Assembly: GCA_022572825.1 (NCBI GenBank)
Contig: JACZVE010000276.1
Coordinates: 1 to 5,014 of the forward strand
Direction: 5' to 3'
Origin: SAR324 cluster bacterium
GTDB taxonomy: Bacteria > SAR324 > JACQKK01
Length of the DNA stretch: 5,014 nt
The notes under the pieces are model-generated. The model did no database searches and was not told the DNA's origin. It was given only the letters and a program-made list of their open reading frames with translations. A program made the position numbers and the translations under genes. This document shows, piece by piece, positions 1 to 5,014 of the stretch (position 1 is its first letter; every line of letters begins with the position of its first letter).

Positions 1-917
1 CCGGTGGCGATGCCGATCATCCAGCGCTCCCGTGGCTCGTCGAAGCGCGGCGTCACCGTGAAGGTGAGCTCGGTGCCCTCCCGTTCCACCCGGAAGGCCA
101 GGGGTTGCCCCTGTGCCGGGAAGGCCTCGGGCTGCCCCTGCGCCTGCTGGATTGCGCTCCGGACCTCGCCAAAGGACTGGACCGGCTTGCCGTCGATGGC
201 CACGATGCGGTCTCCCACCTCCATGCCGGCCGCCCGCGCGGGCGAGTCATCGCCGAAGCCGCCCACGACGGCGGGAATCACCGGGCGCCAGCCGAAGTCC
301 TTCCCGGAGGCGAAAGGGAGGTGCCCGACTGCGAGTGCGTGCTCTCTGCCCTGCCGCTGGACGGTAAACCGCAACACCTGGCCATGAATCACGGCCTGCT
401 CGATCGCGTCGTCCAGGTCGTTCCAGCTCGTGATCTCCGTTTCGCCCAGGCGCACGATCTGGTCTCCGGGCTGAAATCCGGCCCGCTGCGCGGGGGAGTC
501 CTCCGCCACCTGGGCGATGTGGGGCTGGCTGAGGCGAAAGCTGGGGGTCTCGACGCCAAGCATGTAGACCAGGGTCATCAGCAGCACCGCGCCCAGCAGG
601 TTCATCGCCGGCCCCGCCAGCAGGATGTACGCGCGCTGGAGCTTGGATTTTGCCGCGTAATTGCGGGGGTCGCTGGGGTTCTCGTCGTCGATGTTCTGGC
701 CGTACAGCTTCACGTATCCGCCGATGGGCGTCCAGGAGAGCACGTACTCGGTCTCGCCGATGCGCTTGCCGATGGCCTTGGGGGGGAAGCCGATGGAGAA
801 GCGCTCGACCCGTACGCCCACGTGCCGAGCCGCCAGATAGTGGCCCAGCTCGTGAATGAGGATGAGAACTCCCAGCACGAGAATGCCGGAAAGCACCGAA
901 ACGACGATGGTCAGCAC
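1..917 (-). CDS. rseP: RseP-type site-2 intramembrane zinc metalloprotease (3' end cut by window edge)
   Basis: Inner-membrane S2P-family protease. In Enterobacteria RseP cleaves anti-sigma factor RseA and remnant signal peptides; that role is inferred here from family. The first 305 codons are visible, about two thirds of the usual ~450. Residues 4-21 form a hydrophobic helix running into the zinc motif HELGH at 22-26, the same position as in E. coli. A conserved PIGGYVK follows near 64-70. A second membrane helix spans about 97-119 and contains GPAMN (102-106). Two PDZ-like regions follow, with SPAQRAG near 140 (PDZ1) and SPARAAG near 224 (PDZ2). The LDG motif and last helices lie beyond position 1. 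The start is GTG at 917, because the hydrophobic N-terminus begins directly there; AGAGGGA lies just upstream. The start overlaps the dxr stop by 7 nt, suggesting translational coupling. PDZ2 carries a 9-residue duplication. Confidence 0.96.
   Translation of the reverse strand, partial: MLTIVVSVLSGILVLGVLILIHELGHYLAARHVGVRVERFSIGFPPKAIGKRIGETEYVLSWTPIGGYVKLYGQNIDDENPSDPRNYAAKSKLQRAYILLAGPAMNLLGAVLLMTLVYMLGVETPSFRLSQPHIAQVAEDSPAQRAGFQPGDQIVRLGETEITSWNDLDDAIEQAVIHGQVLRFTVQRQGREHALAVGHLPFASGKDFGWRPVIPAVVGGFGDDSPARAAGMEVGDRIVAIDGKPVQSFGEVRSAIQQAQGQPEAFPAQGQPLAFRVEREGTELTFTVTPRFDEPRERWMIGIAT
90..143 (-). repeat. 27-bp imperfect tandem duplication inside rseP (PDZ2 region)
   Basis: Two adjacent 27-bp units (90-116 and 117-143) match at 22 of 27 positions. 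They are in frame, covering codons 259-267 and 268-276 of rseP, and encode AQGQPEAFP followed by AQGQPLAFR. The second peptide fits the usual PDZ strand (GQPLAFRVERxG), so the first looks like an inserted nine-residue copy in the loop before it. The reading frame stays open. Confidence 0.8.
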
Positions 918-2134
918 GGTGTCCCTCTTGCCTGCTCGATCAGTGCCGCGGCGAGCCCGCGCCCGAACTGATCGGCGCGAACGGCGTCGTCAACAGTGGC
1001 GACATGCCGCAGAAACGGGGGCGCGCCTTCCGCGAGCGGTACGGCGGCCAGTTGATCCATCACTCGTTTCAGGATAGCGGCAATTTCCGTGAAAGGAAAC
1101 GCGTCGTCCAGGTAGGCCGCCACCACCGCCTCGTTGGCTCCGTTGAGGGCCGCGGGCATTCCCCCGCCCAAGCGCAGCGCCTCCAGCGCCAGGAAGAATC
1201 CCGGATAACGGTCTTGGGAGATCTCCTCGAATTCGAGCTTGCCGATCTCAGCCAGGTCGAGGCGGGGCAGCTCCAGCGGCAAGCGTTGCGGATGCGCCAA
1301 GCAGCAGGCGATCGGCGTGCGCATGTCCGGCAGACCCAGCTGCGCGATGACGGAGCCGTCCACGAATTCCACCAGCGAGTGGACGATGCTCTGGCGGTGC
1401 ATCAGCACGCCGATGCGCTCGGGCGGCAGACCGAACAACCAGCGCGCCTCGATGACCTCCAGCCCCTTGTTGAGCATGGTGGCCGAGTCGATCGTGATCT
1501 TGGGCCCCATCGACCAGTTTGGATGCTTGAGGGCCTGCTCCTTGGTAATGGCGGGGAAACGCCGCAGGGGAAGATCGCGGAATGGCCCGCCCGAGGCGGT
1601 GAGCACGATCCGGCGCACCTGCTCCGGGGCGGCGCCGTTCAGGCATTGGAAAACGGCGTTGTGCTCGCTGTCCATGGGCAGTAGGCGGGCGCCTGATTCC
1701 CGCGCTCGGTTGACCATCAGCTCGCCGGCCAACACCATCACCTCCTTGTTGGCGATGGAGACTTCCTTGCCGGCCGCGACGGCCGCATAGGCCGGCTGCA
1801 ACCCCACGGCGCCCACAATGCCCGCCACCACGTGGTGTACCTCGGGCGCGGTGGCCGCTTCCACCAGCCCTTCCATGCCGGTCAGGATGGCGGTGCGCCC
1901 CCCGCGGGGTTTGCGCTCGCGCAGGCGTTGCGCGGCCTCGGGGTCGTACACGGCCGCCACGGCGGGGCGAAAGGCTTCCACCTGCCGGGCGAGCAGCTCG
2001 ACGTTGGAGTGGGCGGCCAGCGCGTGAACCTGGTAGCGGTCCGGAAAGCGGGCCACCACGTCCAGCGTGTTGCGCCCGATCGATCCGGTGGATCCCAATA
2101 TCGTCAGGGATTTTTTCTGCGTCTTATCCGTCAT
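911..2134 (-). CDS. dxr: 1-deoxy-D-xylulose 5-phosphate reductoisomerase (Dxr/IspC)
   Basis: Cytosolic enzyme of the MEP isoprenoid pathway. It converts DXP to 2-C-methyl-D-erythritol 4-phosphate using NADPH and a divalent metal, and is the fosmidomycin target family. The 407-aa product is of normal length (E. coli 398). Visible motifs: NADPH-binding GSTGSIG at 14-20, SIANKE at 126-131, metal-binding DSEH at 155-158 (D155, E157), TASGGPF at 179-185, the flexible loop HPNWSMG at 204-210, SATMLNKGLE at 217-226 (E226 the third metal ligand), and NGANE at 331-335. ATG 2134 was chosen because it gives the typical short leader before the Rossmann strand. An in-frame GTG at 2152 would add six residues; neither has a strong ribosome binding site. 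The TGA (913-911) overlaps the rseP start. Unlike the common cdsA-dxr-rseP order, no cdsA lies directly upstream. Confidence 0.98.
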   Translation of the reverse strand: MTDKTQKKSLTILGSTGSIGRNTLDVVARFPDRYQVHALAAHSNVELLARQVEAFRPAVAAVYDPEAAQRLRERKPRGGRTAILTGMEGLVEAATAPEVHHVVAGIVGAVGLQPAYAAVAAGKEVSIANKEVMVLAGELMVNRARESGARLLPMDSEHNAVFQCLNGAAPEQVRRIVLTASGGPFRDLPLRRFPAITKEQALKHPNWSMGPKITIDSATMLNKGLEVIEARWLFGLPPERIGVLMHRQSIVHSLVEFVDGSVIAQLGLPDMRTPIACCLAHPQRLPLELPRLDLAEIGKLEFEEISQDRYPGFFLALEALRLGGGMPAALNGANEAVVAAYLDDAFPFTEIAAILKRVMDQLAAVPLAEGAPPFLRHVATVDDAVRADQFGRGLAAALIEQARGTPC

Positions 2135-2195
2135 CGGACTCTGTCGCACCACAGCTTTAGAATAAACGCTGCAAGGGTTGTGAAACTAAAAATCG

Positions 2196-2203
2196 ATTAT
2201 AAT
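2196..2203 (-). promoter_or_regulatory. Candidate -10 box for the dxr-rseP operon
   Basis: A perfect TATAAT lies on the minus strand at 2201-2196, about 60 nt upstream of the dxr ATG, in a short AT-rich patch of a GC-rich window. With a 17-nt spacer the -35 hexamer would be TGCATC (2224-2219), a poor match; TTGCCT (2229-2224) matches better but is 22 nt away. The core ATTATAAT is self-complementary, so the plus strand also shows TATAAT (2198-2203). I favour the minus direction because dxr lies directly downstream. Confidence 0.4.
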
Positions 2204-2274
2204 ATCCCTCTGTTAACGGATGCAGGCAATCGCAACTTGCGGCTGTTTTTATTAGGAAAAACCTCACCCCCCGG

Positions 2275-2302
2275 CCCCCTCTCCTTTGAAAAGGAGAGGG
2301 GG
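2275..2302. repeat. Perfect 13-bp palindrome, dispersed-repeat type
   Basis: CCCCCTCTCCTTT (2275-2287) and AAAGGAGAGGGGG (2290-2302) are exact reverse complements separated by GA. CCTCACCCCCCGG lies immediately before the left arm. From memory, the block 'CCTCACCCCC...CCCCTCTCC(loop)GGAGAGGGG' is a widespread type of dispersed intergenic repeat in many bacterial genomes. On the minus strand a run of five T follows about 14 nt after the stem, too far for a classical intrinsic terminator. I therefore read it as a repeat rather than a terminator. Confidence 0.7.
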
Positions 2303-2670
2303 AGCTACCTTTGCGCGTTCGCGGGTAATGCCGGCTTCTTCCCAGAAACGCGGCCTGATCTTCTTCCAACGGCTGTTGAATGACCCGCTCGCTGGAAAGC
2401 CGAACCCTTCGGCTCAACAGTTCGCCTCCACCCACCTGCTCATCGGTGCCCGAACGCACATCAACAATCCCTTGAGCTTTCTCGGCGCAAGGTGCGATCC
2501 TTTTCATGGCGTGCGGTGCTCCTGGCTGGTTGTTGGAATTAGATTTCTCTCAAAATCCTCATACCAAACGAAGCGCGGCATGTCGCTTCAAGTTTTTACA
2601 GGAGTTTTAGCGTGTTACCAACTGTCATGTCAGTTACCCACGCAGACTGTTCTACTCACCCTCACCGAGT

Positions 2671-2703
2671 GCCCGCCGGGCGGTCGGGGTCCGCCTGGCG
2701 GGC
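2671..2703. repeat. GC-rich hairpin in the dxr-pilZ gap
   Basis: GCCCGCC (2671-2677) pairs with GGCGGGC (2697-2703). After a single G/T step, GGCGG (2679-2683) pairs with CCGCC (2691-2695), leaving a 7-nt loop (TCGGGGT). The 12 Watson-Crick pairs make a very stable structure. No T tract follows on either strand. CTCACCCTCACC just before it (about 2655-2666) recalls the flank of the palindrome at 2275, so both may be REP-like units. That link is inference. Confidence 0.5.
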
Positions 2704-2751
2704 GGGCCGCGGCCAGCCTCCCCCATGCGGCTTTCATGCTCGATTGGTTTC

Positions 2752-2767
2752 CGGCACACACGATGCG
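2752..2767 (+). promoter_or_regulatory. Candidate sigma-54 (-24/-12) promoter for the PilZ gene
   Basis: CGGCAC, then 5 nt, then ATGCG resembles the sigma-54 consensus TGGCAC-N5-TTGCW. The invariant GG (2753-2754) and GC (2765-2766) are separated by exactly 10 nt, as required. The remaining -24 bases match (GGCAC), while the -12 element matches only TGC. Transcription would start near 2778, giving a leader of about 70 nt to the ATG at 2848. No enhancer-binding-protein site was identified. A sigma-70 alternative, TTGAAT at 2777-2782, lacks a good -10 box. Confidence 0.35.
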
Positions 2768-2847
2768 ATTTTTCTGTTGAATACCTGTCAAAATTCTGTT
2801 TTTCTGCCAGAGGCGCTACGTGTAGGGATAGAGACCTGAGGGGCCGA

Positions 2848-3150
2848 ATGGAAAACGTCAGGAAAGATGAGCGCATTCCCGTCGATGTAGAGATTCGCTT
2901 TCGCTATCCCGAGGTTTTCACCGGGATTATGAAAGACTATTGCAACGGCGGTTTGGGTGCCGAGATTCCCATCACCATCGATATCGACAGCCCGGTGGAG
3001 GTGGAAATCTTCGAGGGACGGCTGCTGGCGAGTGGTCACGTGCGATGGGTGAGCCTCGACGACGGCACGGTGCGCGTGGGGATTCAGTTTCGGGAGGGGG
3101 ACCGGGGTCTCATCGAGCAGGTCAAGGAGTGGAAAGGGGGCATCGTCTGA
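2848..3150 (+). CDS. Single-domain PilZ protein (predicted c-di-GMP receptor)
   Basis: The 100-residue protein is about the size of one PilZ domain, with no signal peptide or membrane segment, so it is probably cytosolic. The N-terminal arginine motif RxxxR is R5-K-D-E-R9. The second c-di-GMP element (D/N-x-S-x-x-G) appears as D30-Y-C-N-G-G35, with cysteine in place of serine at 32. The following beta strands (PVEVEIFEG, ASGHVRWVS, VRVGIQF) fit the PilZ barrel, and VGIQF near 79-83 matches the usual closing strand. ATG 2848 is chosen because it places the RxxxR motif at the N-terminus as usual; GAGGGG at 2838-2843 precedes it with a short 4-nt spacer. The gene stands alone with long non-coding flanks and faces away from dxr. 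Family members act as adaptors in motility, pilus or polysaccharide control; which applies here cannot be read from the context. Confidence 0.92.
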   Translation: MENVRKDERIPVDVEIRFRYPEVFTGIMKDYCNGGLGAEIPITIDIDSPVEVEIFEGRLLASGHVRWVSLDDGTVRVGIQFREGDRGLIEQVKEWKGGIV

Positions 3151-3519
3151 CCTGCCGCCCGCCTGTCCTCTCAAGGATGCGGTCTTCCGTCCCCCGCACC
3201 AATGATACTCCGGGGTAGCCCCGTTTGGTATGCCCGCTGCCGGGTATGGTTCGCTCACTCAATAGACCCCTCTCATCCTCCTGCGCGGCTCGCCCGCGCA
3301 AGGGATCGAGCCACGTTCCAGCCCAGCCGCATTTCAGCTCCGACAGCGGACGTACCGGCCAACGCTCCCGCGGGATCAGCCATACCCACAGCGGCCACGG
3401 CTCCCGTGATCATGAACGGACTGTGCGGTGCGAAGGGCGCGATACCCGCCGTGTGCCCGGGTCATCGGGGCATCGCGGGCAAGCCGGGCTGCATCAGGCA
3501 GCGGGATCCGGCTGGCACG
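3151..3519. other. Non-coding stretch between convergent PilZ and FecR-domain genes
   Basis: About 370 bp contain no recognisable gene. The long open frames across it are low-complexity Ala/Gly/Pro/Arg/Ser translations typical of GC-rich DNA and lack ribosome binding sites. It holds the two short stems at 3211-3247 and, at the FecR-gene end, two back-to-back stems (GCCGG-GCTGC with GCAGC-CCGGC at 3483-3512, and CTGGCAC with GTGCCAG at 3512-3537). Since both flanking genes end here, transcription termination from both sides is its likely role. Confidence 0.55.
3211..3226 (+). terminator. Weak candidate terminator downstream of the PilZ gene
   Basis: CGGGG-TAG-CCCCG (3211-3223) is a perfect 5-bp stem with a 3-nt loop followed by TTT, 60 nt after the PilZ stop codon. 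The stem and T run are short. A second stem, ATGCCCG-ctgc-CGGGTAT (3230-3247, one G-T pair), follows at once without a T tract. Termination here is plausible but not secure. Confidence 0.3.
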
Positions 3520-4260
3520 CTATGGAGCCTGTGCCAGGATCTGGTCCCGCTCCAAGTTGAATACCACCCACGGATCCGCCTTGTCCTCGTCGGTCAGGGG
3601 TTCCACCTGCGGCACCTCGTCCGGTCTGATGATGACCTTCTGATCCCGCGAGACCAGCACCAGCCACTCGGCGCGGGAGATTTCCTGCGGTGGAGCGACC
3701 TCGCGCGGACCGGCGATTTCGACCGGCGCGCGCACCTCTTCCGGCGGCGGCGCCACGGCCACCTGCCCGTCGATCACCAGCACCTGGGATTCCTTCGTCA
3801 CCTTGTCGTAATCCACCCCGAACTGGGTGCCCTTCACGCCAACGACCGCGGTGGCCGTAGCGACCTCGAAGCGCTCGCGCTCCAGGTCTCGAATGGGGCG
3901 GATCAATCCGGCCCAAAACCGGCCCAGCAACAAATTGAACTTGGCGCGGATGCCCGATTTCTCATCGTCGCGCAGCTCTGGCAGTTCGATCTCGGTGACT
4001 TGGCCGATGCGAAATACGCGCTTTTTGCTGATGGTCACCTCCACGCGCGCGCCGAAGCCCGTGCGGATGGTGTCGCCCGCGCGCACCTCGTCCCCCAGGT
4101 TGAGCACCTCCCACTGATCGGACCCCTCGCGCTTGATCTCGACGGGGCGCACCAGGTAAGTCACCTCCGCGGCGGCCAGCAGCGCAGGTGTGACCAACAG
4201 CGCCACCAGGAGCGGCAAAGCCGCGATCAGCGAAGGGGTCGGTCTGCGCATGGAGGGCAT
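3520..4260 (-). CDS. Exported FecR-domain protein
   Basis: 246 residues. A basic start (MRR at 4-6) and hydrophobic stretch 11-31 ending in AAA form a probable Sec signal peptide, so the mature protein is likely periplasmic or envelope-associated. FecR-domain signatures follow: GDEVRAGDTIRTGFGARVEV (56-75), a VTEIELPE strand (88-95), and the core VATATAVVGVKGTQFGVDY (133-151) with VLVIDGQVAV (160-169). A Pro/Glu-rich linker (171-193) leads to a C-terminal part with no known motif. Classical FecR proteins are inner-membrane anti-sigma regulators with the FecR domain at the periplasmic C-terminus. Here the domain follows a signal peptide directly, and no ECF sigma factor or TonB receptor is adjacent, so a ferric-citrate role is not supported; many exported FecR-domain proteins are uncharacterised. 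Start: ATG 4260, or ATG 4251 three codons in; neither has a clear ribosome binding site. Confidence 0.9.
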   Translation of the reverse strand: MPSMRRPTPSLIAALPLLVALLVTPALLAAAEVTYLVRPVEIKREGSDQWEVLNLGDEVRAGDTIRTGFGARVEVTISKKRVFRIGQVTEIELPELRDDEKSGIRAKFNLLLGRFWAGLIRPIRDLERERFEVATATAVVGVKGTQFGVDYDKVTKESQVLVIDGQVAVAPPPEEVRAPVEIAGPREVAPPQEISRAEWLVLVSRDQKVIIRPDEVPQVEPLTDEDKADPWVVFNLERDQILAQAP

Positions 4261-4493
4261 AACGAGGACGGTCTGATGGTAAGGGGGTTATCTCGGCACC
4301 CGCTTCCGGTTGTATGCTCCTGTTGGCCGCACGAAATTCCTTGTCCGGAACGATCGCGGCAGGACCATTGCGGATAGCCAGTCCGCGTCCTGGCGAAACC
4401 CTGCCCTCGAAAGCAAGTCGATGAAAACGGATGCCACCCTGCGTACACACGCCACCATTCCCACACCACCAGCCATTCGCACAGCTTATGGCT

Positions 4494-5014
4494 CTACCGT
4501 TTGCAACGATCATCGTCAATGATCGATACCTTCTCCGCGGCCTGGGATGGGGTGCGAACCGTCGAGCCATCCTGGCGGTTCCGTGCAGCGGGAAAGCACT
4601 GCTGCCAGGTGCGATGGGCGGCAATGAGCGCCAGCGCCTTGCCCAGCAGGGCCTTGCCGGAGGCGGTCTGCACCCAGCGGCTGAGGCCGGAAGGGTGAGG
4701 CAAGGGAATCGCGGTGAATCCATGGCCATCATGCGCCAGCGCAAAGGAGCGTCCCACGACCTCGTCAAGGCGCCGGTGAGCAATGAACTGCTCGATGGCC
4801 AACTTGCCCACCAGCAGCACCAGATGTGGGCGCAGAATCTTCAGCTCGGCCTGGTAATGTTCCCTGCAATTGGCCACTTCCGCGGGGGAAGGCTTGCGGT
4901 CGCCCCGCCCGCCCGGTAGTTTGCCGGGAAAGCAGCGGATCACGGCACCCATGTAGACCTGTCGACGGAATTCGGCCTCGTCGGCCCCGATGGAAGCCAT
5001 CCATCGGAATAGCG
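4494..5014 (-). CDS. Uracil-DNA glycosylase superfamily protein (COG1573-like), 5' end beyond window
   Basis: The frame is open to the right edge, and the codons before the first visible ATG (LFRW before MASIG) continue the family sequence, so the gene is 5'-truncated by the window rather than starting at 5000. Numbering from that Met: VYMGAVIRCFPGK (15-27), ANCREHYQAELKILRP (43-58), LVLLVGKLAIEQF (60-72) and PHPSGLSRW (101-109). C23 and C45 sit where family-4/5-type glycosylases carry two Fe-S cluster cysteines. PHPSG corresponds to the HPS active-site motif. The upstream GxAPG-type motif and the other two cysteines would lie outside. Family members remove uracil from DNA in base excision repair; activity here is inferred, since COG1573 includes untested subgroups. 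The last ~30 residues, RNRQDG onward, are polar and unlike the domain. TAG at 4496-4494; 233 bp separate it from the FecR-domain gene. Confidence 0.85.
   Translation of the reverse strand, partial: LFRWMASIGADEAEFRRQVYMGAVIRCFPGKLPGGRGDRKPSPAEVANCREHYQAELKILRPHLVLLVGKLAIEQFIAHRRLDEVVGRSFALAHDGHGFTAIPLPHPSGLSRWVQTASGKALLGKALALIAAHRTWQQCFPAARNRQDGSTVRTPSQAAEKVSIIDDDRCKR

Larger units (their letters stand above)
2135..2847. other. Long intergenic region between divergent dxr and pilZ, repeat-rich
   Basis: About 0.7 kb holds no protein I recognise. From the dxr side it contains the AT-rich promoter patch (about 2155-2250), a perfect palindrome at 2275-2302, a roughly 350-bp unassigned stretch, a GC-rich hairpin at 2671-2703, a GGCCGCGGCC palindrome at 2705-2714, and a sigma-54-like motif at 2752-2767 before pilZ. 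A minus-strand frame (2507-2157) beginning MKRIAPCAEK stays open for 116 codons. It runs through the palindrome and the dxr promoter patch, and its AGGAG lies 11 nt from the ATG, so I do not call it a gene. Its first ~65 codons could be a relic of a gene interrupted by the repeat, but I cannot name a family. Confidence 0.6.

Noticed and set aside
105..971. 288-codon open frame on the plus strand opposite rseP
   Set aside because: It lies antisense to a clear RseP sequence with HELGH and PDZ motifs. Its His/Arg/Gly-rich translation is typical of a GC-rich shadow frame.
1004..1790. Overlapping plus-strand frames opposite dxr
   Set aside because: Antisense to a complete Dxr with all active-site motifs, and no recognisable product.
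2157..2507. 116-codon minus-strand frame upstream of dxr (MKRIAPCAEK...)
   Set aside because: It crosses the perfect palindrome and the dxr promoter patch. Its ribosome binding site is 11 nt away and the product is unrecognised. It could be a relic, but the evidence does not support a gene.
2725..2847. 41-codon N-terminal extension of the PilZ frame
   Set aside because: The extension is Arg/Cys-rich with no domain resemblance. ATG 2848 has GAGGGG upstream and sets the RxxxR motif at its usual N-terminal place.
3273..3413. 46-codon minus-strand small frame (MITGAVAAVG...)
   Set aside because: Ala/Gly-rich with a hydrophobic start, but there is no ribosome binding site or recognisable family. 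It is probably a GC-composition artefact.
3202..4377. 391-codon plus-strand frame across the intergenic region and opposite the FecR-domain gene
   Set aside because: No ribosome binding site or family resemblance, and it lies antisense to a protein with a signal peptide and FecR core.
4261..4493. Possible promoter for the FecR-domain gene in the 233-bp gap
   Set aside because: Only weak hexamer pairs with poor spacing were seen. The gap is long enough for a promoter but none stands out.
4507..4525. CGATCAT-CGTCA-ATGATCG stem at the 3' end of the glycosylase gene
   Set aside because: Lies inside the coding sequence and no T tract follows on the minus strand, so it is not supported as a terminator.
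3962..4783. 273-codon minus-strand frame spanning the FecR gene 5' part, the gap and the glycosylase gene
   Set aside because: Out of frame with two supported genes and crosses their boundaries; Arg/Pro-rich shadow.
1..5014. CRISPR array, tRNA, rRNA, IS or riboswitch
   Set aside because: No regularly spaced repeats, cloverleaf, transposase motif or known aptamer signature was seen on either strand.

Overview
The window is GC-rich and densely coding. It looks like a proteobacterial chromosome, most likely gamma- or betaproteobacterial. This rests on the dxr-rseP gene pair, a small PilZ protein, and GTG/ATG starts with short Shine-Dalgarno-like sequences. No phage, plasmid, IS, CRISPR or RNA gene is recognisable.

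Layout from left to right. Positions 1-2134 on the minus strand hold an envelope/isoprenoid operon. dxr (MEP-pathway reductoisomerase) comes first and rseP (site-2 intramembrane protease) follows with a 7-nt overlap. rseP runs off the left edge before its second catalytic motif. In many proteobacteria this pair sits behind frr-uppS-cdsA, but here dxr is preceded by about 0.7 kb without a convincing gene. That stretch (2135-2847) holds an AT-rich patch with a probable dxr promoter, a perfect 13-bp palindrome of the dispersed-repeat type, a second strong GC hairpin, and a sigma-54-like -24/-12 motif. A short plus-strand gene for a single-domain PilZ protein (a c-di-GMP receptor family) follows at 2848-3150. 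A second non-coding stretch of about 370 bp (3151-3519) contains several stem-loops. Positions 3520-4260 (minus) encode an exported FecR-domain protein without neighbouring sigma-factor or TonB-receptor genes. Positions 4494-5014 (minus) encode the C-terminal part of a uracil-DNA glycosylase superfamily protein whose 5' end lies beyond the right edge.

The genes do not form one obvious system. dxr and rseP are co-transcribed housekeeping genes. PilZ is a monocistronic signalling gene facing the opposite way. The FecR-like and glycosylase genes lie in the same direction but 233 bp apart. I saw no convincing new multi-gene system. The most useful leads are the sigma-54-like motif upstream of PilZ, the altered PilZ c-di-GMP motif, an in-frame 27-bp duplication in the second PDZ region of rseP, and the repeat-rich gap that puts dxr at the head of its operon.
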